A DNA stretch of 64,000 nt, from assembly GCF_003937825.1 (NCBI RefSeq), contig NZ_RSFW01000007.1, positions 1-64,000 on the forward strand, in the 5' to 3' direction. The notes under the pieces are model-generated. The model had not been told where the DNA came from and ran no database searches. It saw nothing but the letters and a program-made list of their open reading frames with translations. A program made the position numbers and the translations under genes. Source of the DNA: Mesobacillus subterraneus (GTDB taxonomy: Bacteria; Bacillota; Bacilli; Bacillales; Cytobacillaceae). This document shows positions 8,646-16,819 of this stretch, piece after piece (position 1 is the first letter of the stretch; each line of letters starts with the position of its first letter).

Positions 8646-8693
8646 TGGAAAATCCTTATAAACAGCGGGTTTTAATTTTATTATAAAAAACAT

Positions 8694-8722
8694 TTGCCAT
8701 ATTTGTATAGGTTTTGTATAAT
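8694..8722 (+). promoter_or_regulatory. SigA promoter with internal operator copy 2
   Basis: TTGCCA at 8694-8699 and TATAAT at 8717-8722 are 17 bases apart. Between them TTGTATAGGTTTTGTATAA (8703-8721) is an operator-like repeat in inverted orientation relative to the other two copies. A MerR-type protein bound here would cover the spacer and -10 of the DUF378 promoter. Confidence 0.75.
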
Positions 8723-8735
8723 TAAACTTGTAAGG

Positions 8736-8754
8736 TTATACAAAAATTATACAA
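8736..8754 (+). promoter_or_regulatory. Operator copy 3 for the B12/MerR regulator
   Basis: TTATACAAAAATTATACAA lies just downstream of the expected transcription start of the DUF378 gene. Together with copies 1 and 2 it gives a shared TTATACAAAANNTATACAA pattern. Confidence 0.6.
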
Positions 8755-8768
8755 TGGGTGGTGTCATA

Positions 8769-8966
8769 ATGAAAACATTAAATCTGGTATCATTAGTATT
8801 GCTTATTGTCGGCGGTTTAAATTGGCTTTTGGTTGGCTTGTTTGAATGGGATCTAGTCGGCGGCCTTTTCGGAGGCATGGACAGCCCGATCGCGAAAGTA
8901 GTCTACATCCTGGTCGGCCTCGCAGCACTGTACGGATTCACGCTTTTATCAAAAGTGAACAAATAA
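8769..8966 (+). CDS. DUF378 small membrane protein (YuzA-like)
   Basis: A 65-residue DUF378 protein with two hydrophobic segments and the family motif IVGGLNWLLVGLF near the start, then DLVGGLFG. Function is unknown in the family. The start at 8769 is set by the family N-terminus MKTLNLVSL and a GGGTGG site upstream. Its promoter carries operator-like sequence for the divergent B12-dependent regulator, so it is likely light- or B12-controlled, which gives the first hint of a role in this strain. Confidence 0.85.
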   Translation: MKTLNLVSLVLLIVGGLNWLLVGLFEWDLVGGLFGGMDSPIAKVVYILVGLAALYGFTLLSKVNK

Positions 8967-8976
8967 GCAGGAATGG

Positions 8977-9010
8977 AATCGAGTATGCCATGTCATACTC
9001 GATTTTTTTG
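8977..9010 (+). terminator. Terminator after DUF378 gene
   Basis: Stem AATCGAGTATG / CATACTCGATT with a short loop and a run of seven T. Confidence 0.9.
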
Positions 9011-9065
9011 TGACTTTTACAGAAATCCTTCGATCTTCTTTTAAGAAGCTGCTAATTTAGGTGTT

Positions 9066-9225
9066 ATTCCATGGGTGGAGGATCTTACCCGTGGCGGGCG
9101 ATTTATTCCCCGTTGGGAGGAGGATATTCCCCGTTGGGCAGAGGATATTCCCCGTTGGAGACGATTTATTCCCCGTTGGCCGGAGGATATTCCCCGTTGC
9201 AAGCGATTTATTCCCCGTTGGATGA
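9066..9225. repeat. 21-bp tandem repeat array
   Basis: The word TTCCCCGTTGG recurs at exact 21-bp spacing: CCCCGTT begins at 9108, 9129, 9150, 9171, 9192 and 9213. One or two degenerate units precede at about 9066 and 9087. Units alternate between GATTTATTCCCCGTTGG and GGATATTCCCCGTTGG. The period equals seven codons and two helical turns, and two plus-strand frames stay open, giving YSPL- or IPRW-containing heptads, but no good ribosome binding site is present. Coding status is doubtful. Confidence 0.9.
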
Positions 9226-9317
9226 AAACGGCCGTTTTTCAGCTTGCCAGTTACGGCTCGAGCGGTTTATGATGCCATTAGGCAAGTCCTAAATATTGGG
9301 TGGAGGGGGCAACAAAT

Positions 9318-9731
9318 ATGGAGGACGTCATCAACTTGCTTGATTCAAGAAAGCCGGGTGTTACTGAAAAGGATATAATCTCAGCCGAGAAAGAGTTGGA
9401 TGCAGTTTTCCCAGCAGAATACAAAGAGCTTTTTAAAAAGACGAACAATGCTGAGGTTGGAGAATGGACGCTGTTTCCTATAAAAGACCCTAAAAATATA
9501 AAGCGGACCTGGGATGACGTGGTGAGGCAGAATAAAGAGGCAAGAGATGAAGGAATGGCAGGCGACCTTGTTACCATTGGGGAGGATGGAACCGGAGACA
9601 AGCTGTGTTACCGCATCGTCGATCAGGCAATGGAAGACCAAGTGTATCTCTGGAATCACGAAAGTGGCGAATTGGAAGAAATGGCTTCCAGCCTGAAAGA
9701 ATTCATCCTTTCGTATTCTGAAGTTGATTAA
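9318..9731 (+). CDS. SMI1/KNR4 family (SUKH) protein
   Basis: A 137-residue SUKH-superfamily protein. The N-terminal PGVTEKDIISAEKELDAVFPAEYKELFKKTN is the signature of SMI1/KNR4 domains, followed by GEWTLFPI and a GDKLCYRI strand. SUKH proteins often act as immunity proteins to polymorphic toxins, but no toxin gene is visible beside it. GGAGGGGG lies eight bases before the ATG at 9318. A short coiled-coil gene follows after 54 bp. Confidence 0.8.
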   Translation: MEDVINLLDSRKPGVTEKDIISAEKELDAVFPAEYKELFKKTNNAEVGEWTLFPIKDPKNIKRTWDDVVRQNKEARDEGMAGDLVTIGEDGTGDKLCYRIVDQAMEDQVYLWNHESGELEEMASSLKEFILSYSEVD

Positions 9732-9785
9732 AAACACGTGAATGTCTATTCTAAAATTAAAACCCTTAACCCAGGAGAGAGCGAC

Positions 9786-9962
9786 ATGGATAAAAGAGAG
9801 ATTGAATACAAGATTACAGAATTAAAGGACGAGTACCTTCAGCTCCAGCATAATCTTGAAAAATTGGAGTCTGTCAAAGGCAACCTGCATCCGCTGGAAA
9901 AACGGCTGGCGGCCATCGAAGAGGAATTAAGTTCCTTGAACATGATGCTGCGTGAAAAGTAG
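9786..9962 (+). CDS. SE1832-like coiled-coil protein
   Basis: A 58-residue, highly charged helical protein (MDKREIEYKITELKDEYLQL...) resembling the small SE1832 family of Firmicutes. AGGAGAG stands seven bases before the ATG at 9786. No function is known; the heptad pattern suggests oligomerisation. A terminator follows immediately. Confidence 0.7.
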   Translation: MDKREIEYKITELKDEYLQLQHNLEKLESVKGNLHPLEKRLAAIEEELSSLNMMLREK

Positions 9963-9967
9963 AAAGT

Positions 9968-9998
9968 AAGAGTGCGAGACGAATCGCGCTCTTTTTTA
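9968..9998 (+). terminator. Terminator
   Basis: Stem AAGAGTGCGA / TCGCGCTCTT with six-base loop and a T-run. Confidence 0.88.
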
Positions 9999-10159
9999 TT
10001 GGCTAAAATCCGACACGTTTGTCAAAAAAACAAGAAATGTTTTATTGCCATATAAGGGTAAAATATGTAACTTTTATCCATGTTCCTCGTTTATAAGAGT
10101 GAAAAGACGTTTGAAAAATTAATCATTGCAAACGTTTCTGAACTCAAGGGGGATGGGGA

Positions 10160-10909
10160 ATGAAAAAGCTTATTCTGTGTGTTGTTCTTTTTGTATCAAT
10201 GCTGTTTACCGGGGCACCGGCACTGGCTGCAGGCGGTGAAATCATCATCATCAATAAGTCGAACAATCAACTGGCTTATTATAAGAATAATAAACTGGTT
10301 AAAACCTTCAAGGTGGGAACGGGCAGGATGCCTTCTTATACACCGGAGGGCAAGTTCAAGATCGTCAACAAAATCAAGAACCGACCTTATTACACTGGAA
10401 AAATTCCTGGCGGCGACCCGAGGAATCCGCTCGGCAACAGATGGCTGGGGATCAATGCGAGGGGGACGTGGGGAACCACTTATGCAATCCACGGCAACAA
10501 TAATCCGAAGTCGATCGGGGGATATGTGAGCGGCGGCTGCATCCGGATGTACGATAACGAAGTGGAATGGCTGTATGACCAGGTAAAGGTTGATACCCCT
10601 GTCATCATCACGACTTCCAAGAAGTCCTTCAATTCCATTGCAGCAGCCAATGGATACAAGGTAACGGGCGGGACTGCTGTGCCTGTGTCTGCCGTTCCTG
10701 CAAGCTCTGTCCTGAAAAAGGGCATGAAGGGTGCGCAGGTAAAGGAGTTGCAGAAGGTCCTGACCAACAAAGGCTATAGCACGAAGGGAATCGACGGAGT
10801 CTTCGGCCCGGCAACAGAGGCGGCGGTCAAGAAATTCCAAAAGGATAAAAAACTGACGGCCGACGGGGTAGTGGGTCCTGCGACTAAAAAGGCACTTGGA
10901 ATGAAATGA
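10160..10909 (+). CDS. L,D-transpeptidase with peptidoglycan-binding domain
   Basis: A 249-residue exported cell-wall enzyme. Residues 1-23 form a signal peptide ending at ALAA. The YkuD catalytic domain spans about 25-155, with H111 in AIHGN and the nucleophile C127 in SGGCIRM. A PG_binding_1 domain with KKGMKGAQVKELQKVL and GIDGVFGPATEAAVKKFQ covers about 187-247. It would form 3-3 cross-links or anchor proteins in peptidoglycan. In Bacillus similar enzymes (YkuD/YciB class) include spore-associated ones. GGGGGATGGGG precedes the ATG. Confidence 0.92.
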   Translation: MKKLILCVVLFVSMLFTGAPALAAGGEIIIINKSNNQLAYYKNNKLVKTFKVGTGRMPSYTPEGKFKIVNKIKNRPYYTGKIPGGDPRNPLGNRWLGINARGTWGTTYAIHGNNNPKSIGGYVSGGCIRMYDNEVEWLYDQVKVDTPVIITTSKKSFNSIAAANGYKVTGGTAVPVSAVPASSVLKKGMKGAQVKELQKVLTNKGYSTKGIDGVFGPATEAAVKKFQKDKKLTADGVVGPATKKALGMK

Positions 10910-10915
10910 TAGCAA

Positions 10916-10949
10916 AGGAGCAGCGCTGGCATAGCGCTGCTCCTGTTTT
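10916..10949. terminator. Bidirectional terminator
   Basis: Twelve-base stem AGGAGCAGCGCT / AGCGCTGCTCCT with TGTTTTA after it. Separates convergent genes. Confidence 0.88.
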
Positions 10950-11328
10950 ATTGAAGGATGATCCCTGCGAAATAACCTTTCAGCACTTCTTTTTCGTACT
11001 GATTTTTACATGAAAAAGTGGCCATAATGGCCATTCGGTTTTTCTCTTGGAGCTCATATTGCTCGATTTTTACTTCACATACGATGGTATCGCCTGTAAA
11101 AACAGGCCTCAGAAACTCAAAATTCATTGTATGCGCAAGTACATTATTGTCTCCGCCGACCTTTGTCGGGAGGGTGGCTGTCAACAAGCCTTGAATGACA
11201 AGCCGGCCCTTTTCATCCGGTGTTCGATGATGAATGCCTTCATCACCTGAAATCTCTGTGAACAACTCAACATCCCTCGCTGAAAAAGTCCGCTCAAATG
11301 AAATGATCTCCCCAACTTTTAATGACAT
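10948..11328 (-). CDS. MaoC-like hotdog-fold dehydratase
   Basis: A 126-residue MaoC-type hotdog protein. The family motif FTEISGDEGIHHRT corresponds to the (S/T)GDxNPxH active-site region of R-specific enoyl-CoA hydratases; here Asn-Pro is replaced by Glu-Gly, and the His is retained. LTATLPTKVGG and FLRPVFTGDTI are further family blocks. The ATG at 11328 has AAGGGGGA at good distance. No neighbouring fatty-acid gene points to its substrate. Confidence 0.75.
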   Translation of the reverse strand: MSLKVGEIISFERTFSARDVELFTEISGDEGIHHRTPDEKGRLVIQGLLTATLPTKVGGDNNVLAHTMNFEFLRPVFTGDTIVCEVKIEQYELQEKNRMAIMATFSCKNQYEKEVLKGYFAGIILQ

Positions 11329-11459
11329 CCACATTTCCCCCTTGTGGTGAATCCTGTATTTTTAATATTAATCTGAATATTATGATTATATCAAGCGGAA
11401 GGATTAACACATTTATATGTTGAAATAGTTGGTGTGAGCAAGGATGAGGGGGAGAGGTA

Positions 11460-11939
11460 TTGAGCTTCGCATATCTGTTAGTTTCGTTTTTTACTATTTT
11501 ATCTGTGGCGATCCTGGTTTTCTGGATTTTAAAAAGAAAGGAAAAGAAGTTCAGGTTTGTGATTTTGGCGGTTCCAATTATTCTTGGAATTGCATATGGA
11601 TGTACCTATATTCCGCATAAAATCGTCAATATAGCTCCAGAAGAAGTTTCGAAGATTCATATTTTTGATGGCACCACCGGGTACGAGGCCGAAATCACTG
11701 ACAAAGCGCAGATTCTGCATATCATCAATAATTTGAACGGAGTGACCTTCCAAAAAGACAAATCAGCACTGGGGTATCTGGGATACAGCTTCAACACAAC
11801 CATTTTTAATCAGGATGGAAAAGTCGTAAATGAGTTCATCATCAACTCAAATGATACGATTCGGTATAAAGGGTTCTTCTACACTGCAAAAAACCAGACA
11901 GTGGATTATGACTATATCGAACAGCTGGTTAGAAAGTAA
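11460..11939 (+). CDS. Membrane-anchored protein, unknown
   Basis: A 159-residue protein with two N-terminal membrane segments (about 5-23 and 31-50) followed by a soluble domain (about 55-159). TTG is the likely start, with GGGGGAGAGG just before it. I do not recognise the soluble domain. It begins a run of small same-strand membrane genes extending to 13947. Confidence 0.6.
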   Translation: MSFAYLLVSFFTILSVAILVFWILKRKEKKFRFVILAVPIILGIAYGCTYIPHKIVNIAPEEVSKIHIFDGTTGYEAEITDKAQILHIINNLNGVTFQKDKSALGYLGYSFNTTIFNQDGKVVNEFIINSNDTIRYKGFFYTAKNQTVDYDYIEQLVRK

Positions 11940-12009
11940 GTTGTGAATCCAGTGAAACATTTTATGGATATAAACGTATAAAATGTAAAAGGCTGGAGGG
12001 ATTTTTAAC

Positions 12010-12207
12010 ATGAAAAGATTCTATCGATCAACACGGGATAAGCAATTATCAGGTGTGCTGGGCGGTTTAAGCGAAATGTATGGAATTGATGTCAGCATTC
12101 TTCGGATTCTTACGGTATTGTCCGGTTTCTTTACCGGCGGGATAGTTTGGTTGATTTACCTGATTGCTGCAGCGGTCATGCCGACGGATAAGCAGCTGAA
12201 GGGGTGA
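12010..12207 (+). CDS. PspC domain protein
   Basis: A 65-residue PspC-type protein. The motif RDKQLSGVLGGLSEMYGIDVSILRIL at 9-34 and the following hydrophobic segment are typical of the PspC family linked to envelope stress. GGAGGG is eight bases upstream of the ATG. In Bacillus these short versions occur without a full Psp operon. Confidence 0.88.
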   Translation: MKRFYRSTRDKQLSGVLGGLSEMYGIDVSILRILTVLSGFFTGGIVWLIYLIAAAVMPTDKQLKG

Positions 12208-12249
12208 AGAATTTAGGTCGGAAAGAAACTCTGAGTTGGAGGGATAGAA

Positions 12250-12726
12250 ATTAAACTATATCTTCTGGCACTGTTCTTTTGTTTGAGCTTGATCGCCACG
12301 GGTTGTTCCCAAAGTGTTGAAGATACGGAAAACTACTCCGGCGTCATCGGAGAAGCCAAGGCTTTGGGGTATGAGTATCGGGTAACAAAAGAACGCGAGC
12401 AATTTAACTGGATGATTGGATACAAAGGAAAGGTAACGATGATTGAAGAGACAAGCGGCAACAAAGAAGGTTTAGAGAGGTTCATGCTTAATGTCAACAG
12501 AAGCCAAACAGCCCTGGGAACGCTCCTGATTTCATTGTTCTATCTAGTTATTGTGGTCATTACAACTCTAATCATCCTGAAGAAAAACCGAAAGATGCTT
12601 AAAAATAGTGCTCCGGTTATAACCTTACTGGCAGGGATTGCGATCTATGTCGCCATCGAAGCATCGACCGACTTAATGGGTGCTTTGCAGGAGGCAAAAT
12701 ATTTTTATACGTTGATCAGTAAATGA
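12250..12726 (+). CDS. Lipoprotein with C-terminal membrane segments, probable ATT start
   Basis: A 158-residue protein. The N-terminus MKLYLLALFFCLSLIATGCSQ is a textbook lipoprotein signal with lipobox IATGC. The only codon that completes it is ATT at 12250, which has TTGGAGGG seven bases before it. A TTG at 12283 would cut the signal in half and has no ribosome binding site. Two further hydrophobic segments lie near the C-terminus. Either a rare ATT start (as in infC) or an ATG altered by mutation or sequencing. Family not recognised. Confidence 0.6.
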   Translation: MKLYLLALFFCLSLIATGCSQSVEDTENYSGVIGEAKALGYEYRVTKEREQFNWMIGYKGKVTMIEETSGNKEGLERFMLNVNRSQTALGTLLISLFYLVIVVITTLIILKKNRKMLKNSAPVITLLAGIAIYVAIEASTDLMGALQEAKYFYTLISK

Positions 12727-12822
12727 AGGCCTTGATCGATCAATCAGTATCAACGCTCTTTTACAGGAAAAGAGAAGTCTTGCAACAAATATATAATTGC
12801 CAAAAGTGTTGGAGGAGTCTGC

Positions 12823-13173
12823 ATGAAAATTGAATATGGAATCGTCATTTTGTCACTTTGTATTTTGGTGAGTGGGTACTGGATTGGAAGTGCCCTAAAG
12901 AAGGAGTCAAGGCCCCCAGTAAGTGCAGGGGTTGAGGAAGTCTTAACATTAACAGAAGCGTCTAACTACCTGGGGTTGAGTGAGGAAGATATCAAAAAAG
13001 TCATAAGCCAGGAAGAGGAGTTTTTACAAACAACTGGATCATTTTCTGGAATGATGTTTCCATACACAAAGGTATACGACGAGTATGTCTTTTCAAAAAA
13101 ATCGCTGGATGAGTGGTTAGAGGAAAGCACAAAAAATCGTAAAGTGTATGGTGCAGATGGGATTGGGAACTAA
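12823..13173 (+). CDS. Membrane-tethered excisionase-like HTH protein
   Basis: A 116-residue protein with one N-terminal membrane segment (about 5-24) and a small helix-turn-helix-like domain at about 38-105: LTLTEASNYLGLSEEDIKKVI, then YVFSKKSLDEWLEE. This resembles excisionase/MerR-type minimal HTH domains, here tethered to the membrane. GGAGGAG precedes the ATG. Role unknown. Confidence 0.6.
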   Translation: MKIEYGIVILSLCILVSGYWIGSALKKESRPPVSAGVEEVLTLTEASNYLGLSEEDIKKVISQEEEFLQTTGSFSGMMFPYTKVYDEYVFSKKSLDEWLEESTKNRKVYGADGIGN

Positions 13174-13220
13174 GGAAAACAAGTGAGAGTTAGTAGTGGA
13201 TAGATAAGGAGGAAGTCACT

Positions 13221-13367
13221 ATGGAAGTAATCTCCGGAATCGCCGTATTGCTATTTGTTTTTTTCGTCATTAATTCCTTTTTATCGATCGAGAAAGAGTT
13301 AAAGAAACTCAATGCTACGAATGAAAGGATCGTGGAGCTGCTAGAAAAAAAGGAGAGAAATACGTGA
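13221..13367 (+). CDS. 48-residue membrane/coiled-coil protein
   Basis: Starts MEVISGIAVLLFVFFVINSF with one membrane helix, then a charged heptad-like tail (SIEKELKKLNATNERIVELLEKKE). AAGGAGGAAG is well placed before the ATG. Its stop overlaps the GTG start of the next gene (GTGA), implying translational coupling. Topology resembles small membrane-anchored coiled-coil proteins. Confidence 0.65.
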   Translation: MEVISGIAVLLFVFFVINSFLSIEKELKKLNATNERIVELLEKKERNT

Positions 13368-13624
13368 AGAAAACTTTTGATAAATGGGATAAGGTTCAGG
13401 AGGCAGTGACAGTGGCGGCTGCTATAGTCGTATTCATCTCGATTACAAATGATAATTACCTCTGGACCAAAAGTGCATTCAGTCTATTGATCGTAGCCAA
13501 TCTGGTCCTTATTGGTGTTCGCAGTTTTGTAGAAAATAAGAAGGCCTTTTTTCCTTATATCATTCTTGGTCTGGCCGGGGTGATTTTTTTCCTGACGGTT
13601 ACAAACCTGATTCTGGCAGCATAA
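13364..13624 (+). CDS. Small membrane protein, unknown
   Basis: An 86-residue protein with three hydrophobic segments, GTG start overlapping the preceding stop codon, AAGGAG within the previous gene as ribosome binding site. No family recognised. It belongs to the run of small membrane genes between 11.4 and 14.0 kb. Confidence 0.55.
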   Translation: MKKTFDKWDKVQEAVTVAAAIVVFISITNDNYLWTKSAFSLLIVANLVLIGVRSFVENKKAFFPYIILGLAGVIFFLTVTNLILAA

Positions 13625-13680
13625 GCGATTCTTTTTGGAAAATGGTGATGAAGTGGAAAAAAAAGGTAGAAGGGAAAACA

Positions 13681-13947
13681 ATGACTCTAAGAAAAATATT
13701 CAATATCATAGGTATTTTCATTTTTGGCGGGATCGCGTTGACGAATGTCACGAGTCCGGTTCCTGACAAGTATTTCATCGGGTTTGTCCTTTTTAATGTG
13801 GGTAGTGCAATCCTCTATTTCTTTTTAGTCAACATCTACTTTATCGGCGGCGTATGGAGAAAGGTATTTTATGCAGTGTTAAGTTTAATAGCGGTTACCA
13901 GCTTAGTTATAGCGGTGTATCTCTGGGCCACCCAGGTGCCGCATTGA
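13681..13947 (+). CDS. Small membrane protein, unknown
   Basis: An 88-residue protein with three hydrophobic segments starting MTLRKIFNIIGIF. GAAGGG precedes the ATG at 13681; an upstream in-frame start at 13642 would add a Lys-rich stretch and has a weaker site. Function unknown. Confidence 0.5.
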   Translation: MTLRKIFNIIGIFIFGGIALTNVTSPVPDKYFIGFVLFNVGSAILYFFLVNIYFIGGVWRKVFYAVLSLIAVTSLVIAVYLWATQVPH

Positions 13948-14159
13948 TCTGATCGGGAGTTCATCTGACAAGGATGGGCTTTTTTTATGCTTCCAAAAGG
14001 CATTTTAGCTGGAAATTTAAAGGGTATGGGTATATTGGAAAATTTTTATAAAGGGATGAACGTATAGAAGCTTTCTAATGATACATATCAACTTGGACCC
14101 TGTATATTTTTCCTAATGCGAGAAAAGATAAGATGACAAATTGGAGGAGGGTTTTCATT

Positions 14160-15797
14160 TTGGATCAGGACAAAAAAACGAACCAGGAAGATGTGAAACG
14201 CGAGACGTTGACGACTCGCCAGGGCCATCCGGTAAGGGACAACCAAAACATCCGGACGATCGGCAACCGGGGGCCGGCCACTCTCGAGAACTATCATTTT
14301 ATCGAAAAGATTTCCCACTTTGACCGTGAAGAGGTTCCGGAGCGAGTGGTTCATGCACGAGGGTCTGGTGCTTTCGGGTATTTTGAGACGTATGGCAAAG
14401 TAGGCGATGAGCCCGTAGAGATGTACACACGCGCAAAGGTTTTTTCAGGCGCCGGTAAAAAAACACCGCTGATGGTTCGTTTCTCCACAGTTGCTGGTGC
14501 GAAGGATTCGCCGGAAACAGCACGTGATCCTCGCGGTTTCGCGGTAAAAATGTATACCGAGGAAGGCAACTGGGATCTTGTCGGCAACAACCTGAAAATT
14601 TTCTTCATCCGTGATGCGATGAAATTTCCAGATATGATTCATGCGTTCAAAGCGGATCCAGCTTCGAACGTGCCAAATCCGGAGCGGATGTTTGACTTCG
14701 TTTCACGTACACCGGAAGCGACACATATGATCACCTTCCTGTTCTCGCCATGGGGAATTCCGGCGACTTACCGCCATATGCAGGGTTCAGGCGTTAATAC
14801 GTATAAATGGGTAAACGCCAATGGTGAGGCTGTGCTCGTGAAGTATCACTGGGAACCGAAGCAGGGGATCCGCAACCTGACGCAAGAAGAGGCAAATGAG
14901 ATTCAGGCGAAGAACGTCGGGCATGCAACACAGGATTTATATGAAGCGATTGAGAAAGGGGAATATCCGGAATGGGAGCTATTTGTCCAGATCATGGAGG
15001 ACGATTACCATCCGGAACTCGATTTTGACCCGCTAGATGATACGAAGCTTTGGCCAGAGGATCAGTTCCCATGGCTGCCGGTTGGCCGCATGGTCCTTGA
15101 CCGGAATCCGGTCGATTTTCACGCTGAGATTGAGCAGGCGGCCTTTGGTACAGGGGTTCTTGTGGATGGCATGGATTTCTCGGATGATAAAATGCTGCAG
15201 GGGAGGACGTTCTCCTATTCTGATACGCAGCGCTACCGTGTTGGGGCCAACTACCTGAAGTTGCCGGTGAACGCGCCGAAAGCACCTGTGCGCACGAACC
15301 AGCACCGCGGGCAAATGGACACCCGTGACCCGAAAGAGTCCGGAGACAATCCGCATATCAACTATGAACCATCAATGCTCGGCGGGTTTGAGGAAGCACG
15401 CAGTGAAAATAAACCGCATCACCCAACCTATAATGCGGCAGCAATGAGTGCGCCGATTGACCGCCCGAACAACTATGGCCAGGCCGGACACACATACCGC
15501 AGCTTTGAGGATTGGGAGCGCGACGAATTGATCAAAAACCTGTCCGAAGCACTTGCGGCATGCAACAAAAAGATCCAGGATGCGATGATCGAGCATTTCA
15601 CGCAGGCTGATGAAGACTATGGCCGCCGGGTGAAGGAAGGCATCGAAATGAGAACGAAAGAATTGAAGGAAGCATCGGCTGAGAGCTCCGTTCCGGGCCG
15701 TGAAGCCGGCAAGTCAAAGTATGGACAAGGGTCACTGGCTGCTAACGAAGCAACAAGAGACGCAGTGAACAAAAGCCACGAGGCCGATCCTTATTAA
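14160..15797 (+). CDS. katX: Catalase, KatX size class
   Basis: A 545-residue monofunctional heme catalase. The catalytic His lies in [13 protein letters not shown], the catalytic Asn in [13 protein letters not shown], and the proximal heme Tyr region is [15 protein letters not shown]. The length and N-terminus ([24 protein letters not shown]) fit the KatX group, the spore catalase of B. subtilis, rather than the 480-residue KatA. TTG at 14160 is preferred over an ATG at 14133 because TTGGAGGAGGG sits eight bases before it. A hairpin terminator follows. KatX rather than KatA is an inference from length. Confidence 0.9.
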   Translation: MDQDKKTNQEDVKRETLTTRQGHPVRDNQNIRTIGNRGPATLENYHFIEKISHFDREEVPERVVHARGSGAFGYFETYGKVGDEPVEMYTRAKVFSGAGKKTPLMVRFSTVAGAKDSPETARDPRGFAVKMYTEEGNWDLVGNNLKIFFIRDAMKFPDMIHAFKADPASNVPNPERMFDFVSRTPEATHMITFLFSPWGIPATYRHMQGSGVNTYKWVNANGEAVLVKYHWEPKQGIRNLTQEEANEIQAKNVGHATQDLYEAIEKGEYPEWELFVQIMEDDYHPELDFDPLDDTKLWPEDQFPWLPVGRMVLDRNPVDFHAEIEQAAFGTGVLVDGMDFSDDKMLQGRTFSYSDTQRYRVGANYLKLPVNAPKAPVRTNQHRGQMDTRDPKESGDNPHINYEPSMLGGFEEARSENKPHHPTYNAAAMSAPIDRPNNYGQAGHTYRSFEDWERDELIKNLSEALAACNKKIQDAMIEHFTQADEDYGRRVKEGIEMRTKELKEASAESSVPGREAGKSKYGQGSLAANEATRDAVNKSHEADPY

Positions 15798-15806
15798 AAG
15801 CGAAAG

Positions 15807-15854
15807 GGCTGCATGGAGAGTCGATTGCTCAGACTCCCTTGCAGTCTTTTTTAT
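15807..15854 (+). terminator. Terminator after catalase
   Basis: Imperfect stem of about 15 bases (GGCTGCATGGAGAGTC paired with GACTCCCTTGCAGTC) followed by TTTTTTAT. Confidence 0.75.
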
Positions 15855-15923
15855 ATAATGTTTCATCCTGCAGGCTCACGGGAAGATGGATAGGATAGTC
15901 CAAATGGATTGGAGGAACTTGAA

Positions 15924-16709
15924 ATGGCTAAAACGATTTTCATCACGGGTGCCGGAAGCGGGCTTGGCAGAGGCGCAGCACTCGGTCTTGCGAAAAAAGG
16001 CCACCGAGTGATTGCGACGACTGAGCTGACCTCCCAAAAGACAGACCTGATGAGGGAAGTGGAGGAGCAGAATCTTGATATAGAAGTGTTCAAGCTAGAC
16101 ATTACCAACGAGCGGGACCGGGAACAAATTAAGGAATACGACTTTGACGTGTTTGTCGCCAATGCAGCGATCAATGAAGGCGGACCGCTTGCGGAGGTGC
16201 CGATGGACCGGTTTCGCACCCTGTTCGAGGTGAACGTATTCGCTACGCTTGAAACAGTGCAGCTCGCTGCGCGAAAACTTGTGGAAAAAGGCAGCGGGAA
16301 GATTGTTTTCATGAGCTCGATGGCCGGGATTTCGGCAACACCTTATGTTGGGCCATACACCGCGACAAAGCATGCGATTGAAGGAATTGCACAAACGATG
16401 AAGTCGGAGCTTGAAGAGTTCAATGTAAAAGTAGCAACGATCAATCCAGGAGCGTTCAAGACAGGTTTCAACGACCGGGCCGCCGAGGAAAAATGGAAAT
16501 GGTTCGATGAGGAAAAGAATTTTACCCGGAAAGAGGATATGGAAAAGCAGGAAGAAGCTTTGAAAAATCAGTTCGATCCTGAGGATATGATCGATAAAAT
16601 GGTTGAAATCATCCCGGCTGATCAGCACAAGTTTCGCACAGTCTACCCGGAGGAAACGGAAAAGCAGCTCAAAAAGACGGAAGAAGAACGATGGACGTTG
16701 GAGATCTAA
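15924..16709 (+). CDS. SDR family oxidoreductase
   Basis: A 261-residue short-chain dehydrogenase. The dinucleotide motif TGAGSGLGRG is at the N-terminus, NAAI replaces the usual NNAG, the catalytic Ser is in MSSMAG and the YxxxK pair is YTATK. The start at 15924 has GGAGG eight bases upstream. Substrate cannot be inferred. A terminator at 16714-16742 follows. Confidence 0.88.
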   Translation: MAKTIFITGAGSGLGRGAALGLAKKGHRVIATTELTSQKTDLMREVEEQNLDIEVFKLDITNERDREQIKEYDFDVFVANAAINEGGPLAEVPMDRFRTLFEVNVFATLETVQLAARKLVEKGSGKIVFMSSMAGISATPYVGPYTATKHAIEGIAQTMKSELEEFNVKVATINPGAFKTGFNDRAAEEKWKWFDEEKNFTRKEDMEKQEEALKNQFDPEDMIDKMVEIIPADQHKFRTVYPEETEKQLKKTEEERWTLEI

Positions 16710-16713
16710 TATC

Positions 16714-16742
16714 GAGAGCCGGATCAATAGCGATCCGGCTCT
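16714..16742 (+). terminator. Terminator after SDR gene
   Basis: Stem GAGCCGGATC / GATCCGGCTC with a loop of about seven bases, then TTAATATAT. Confidence 0.75.
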
Positions 16743-16819
16743 TAATATATATAGGCTGGCGTGATAAAGACGTGGTCCCAAGTTACTGTAGGCTGTCATA
16801 ATAATGTCCCGAGTTGTTA

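Noticed and set aside
9066-9225. CRISPR array
   Set aside because: 21-bp tandem units have no spacers of useful length; simple tandem repeat.
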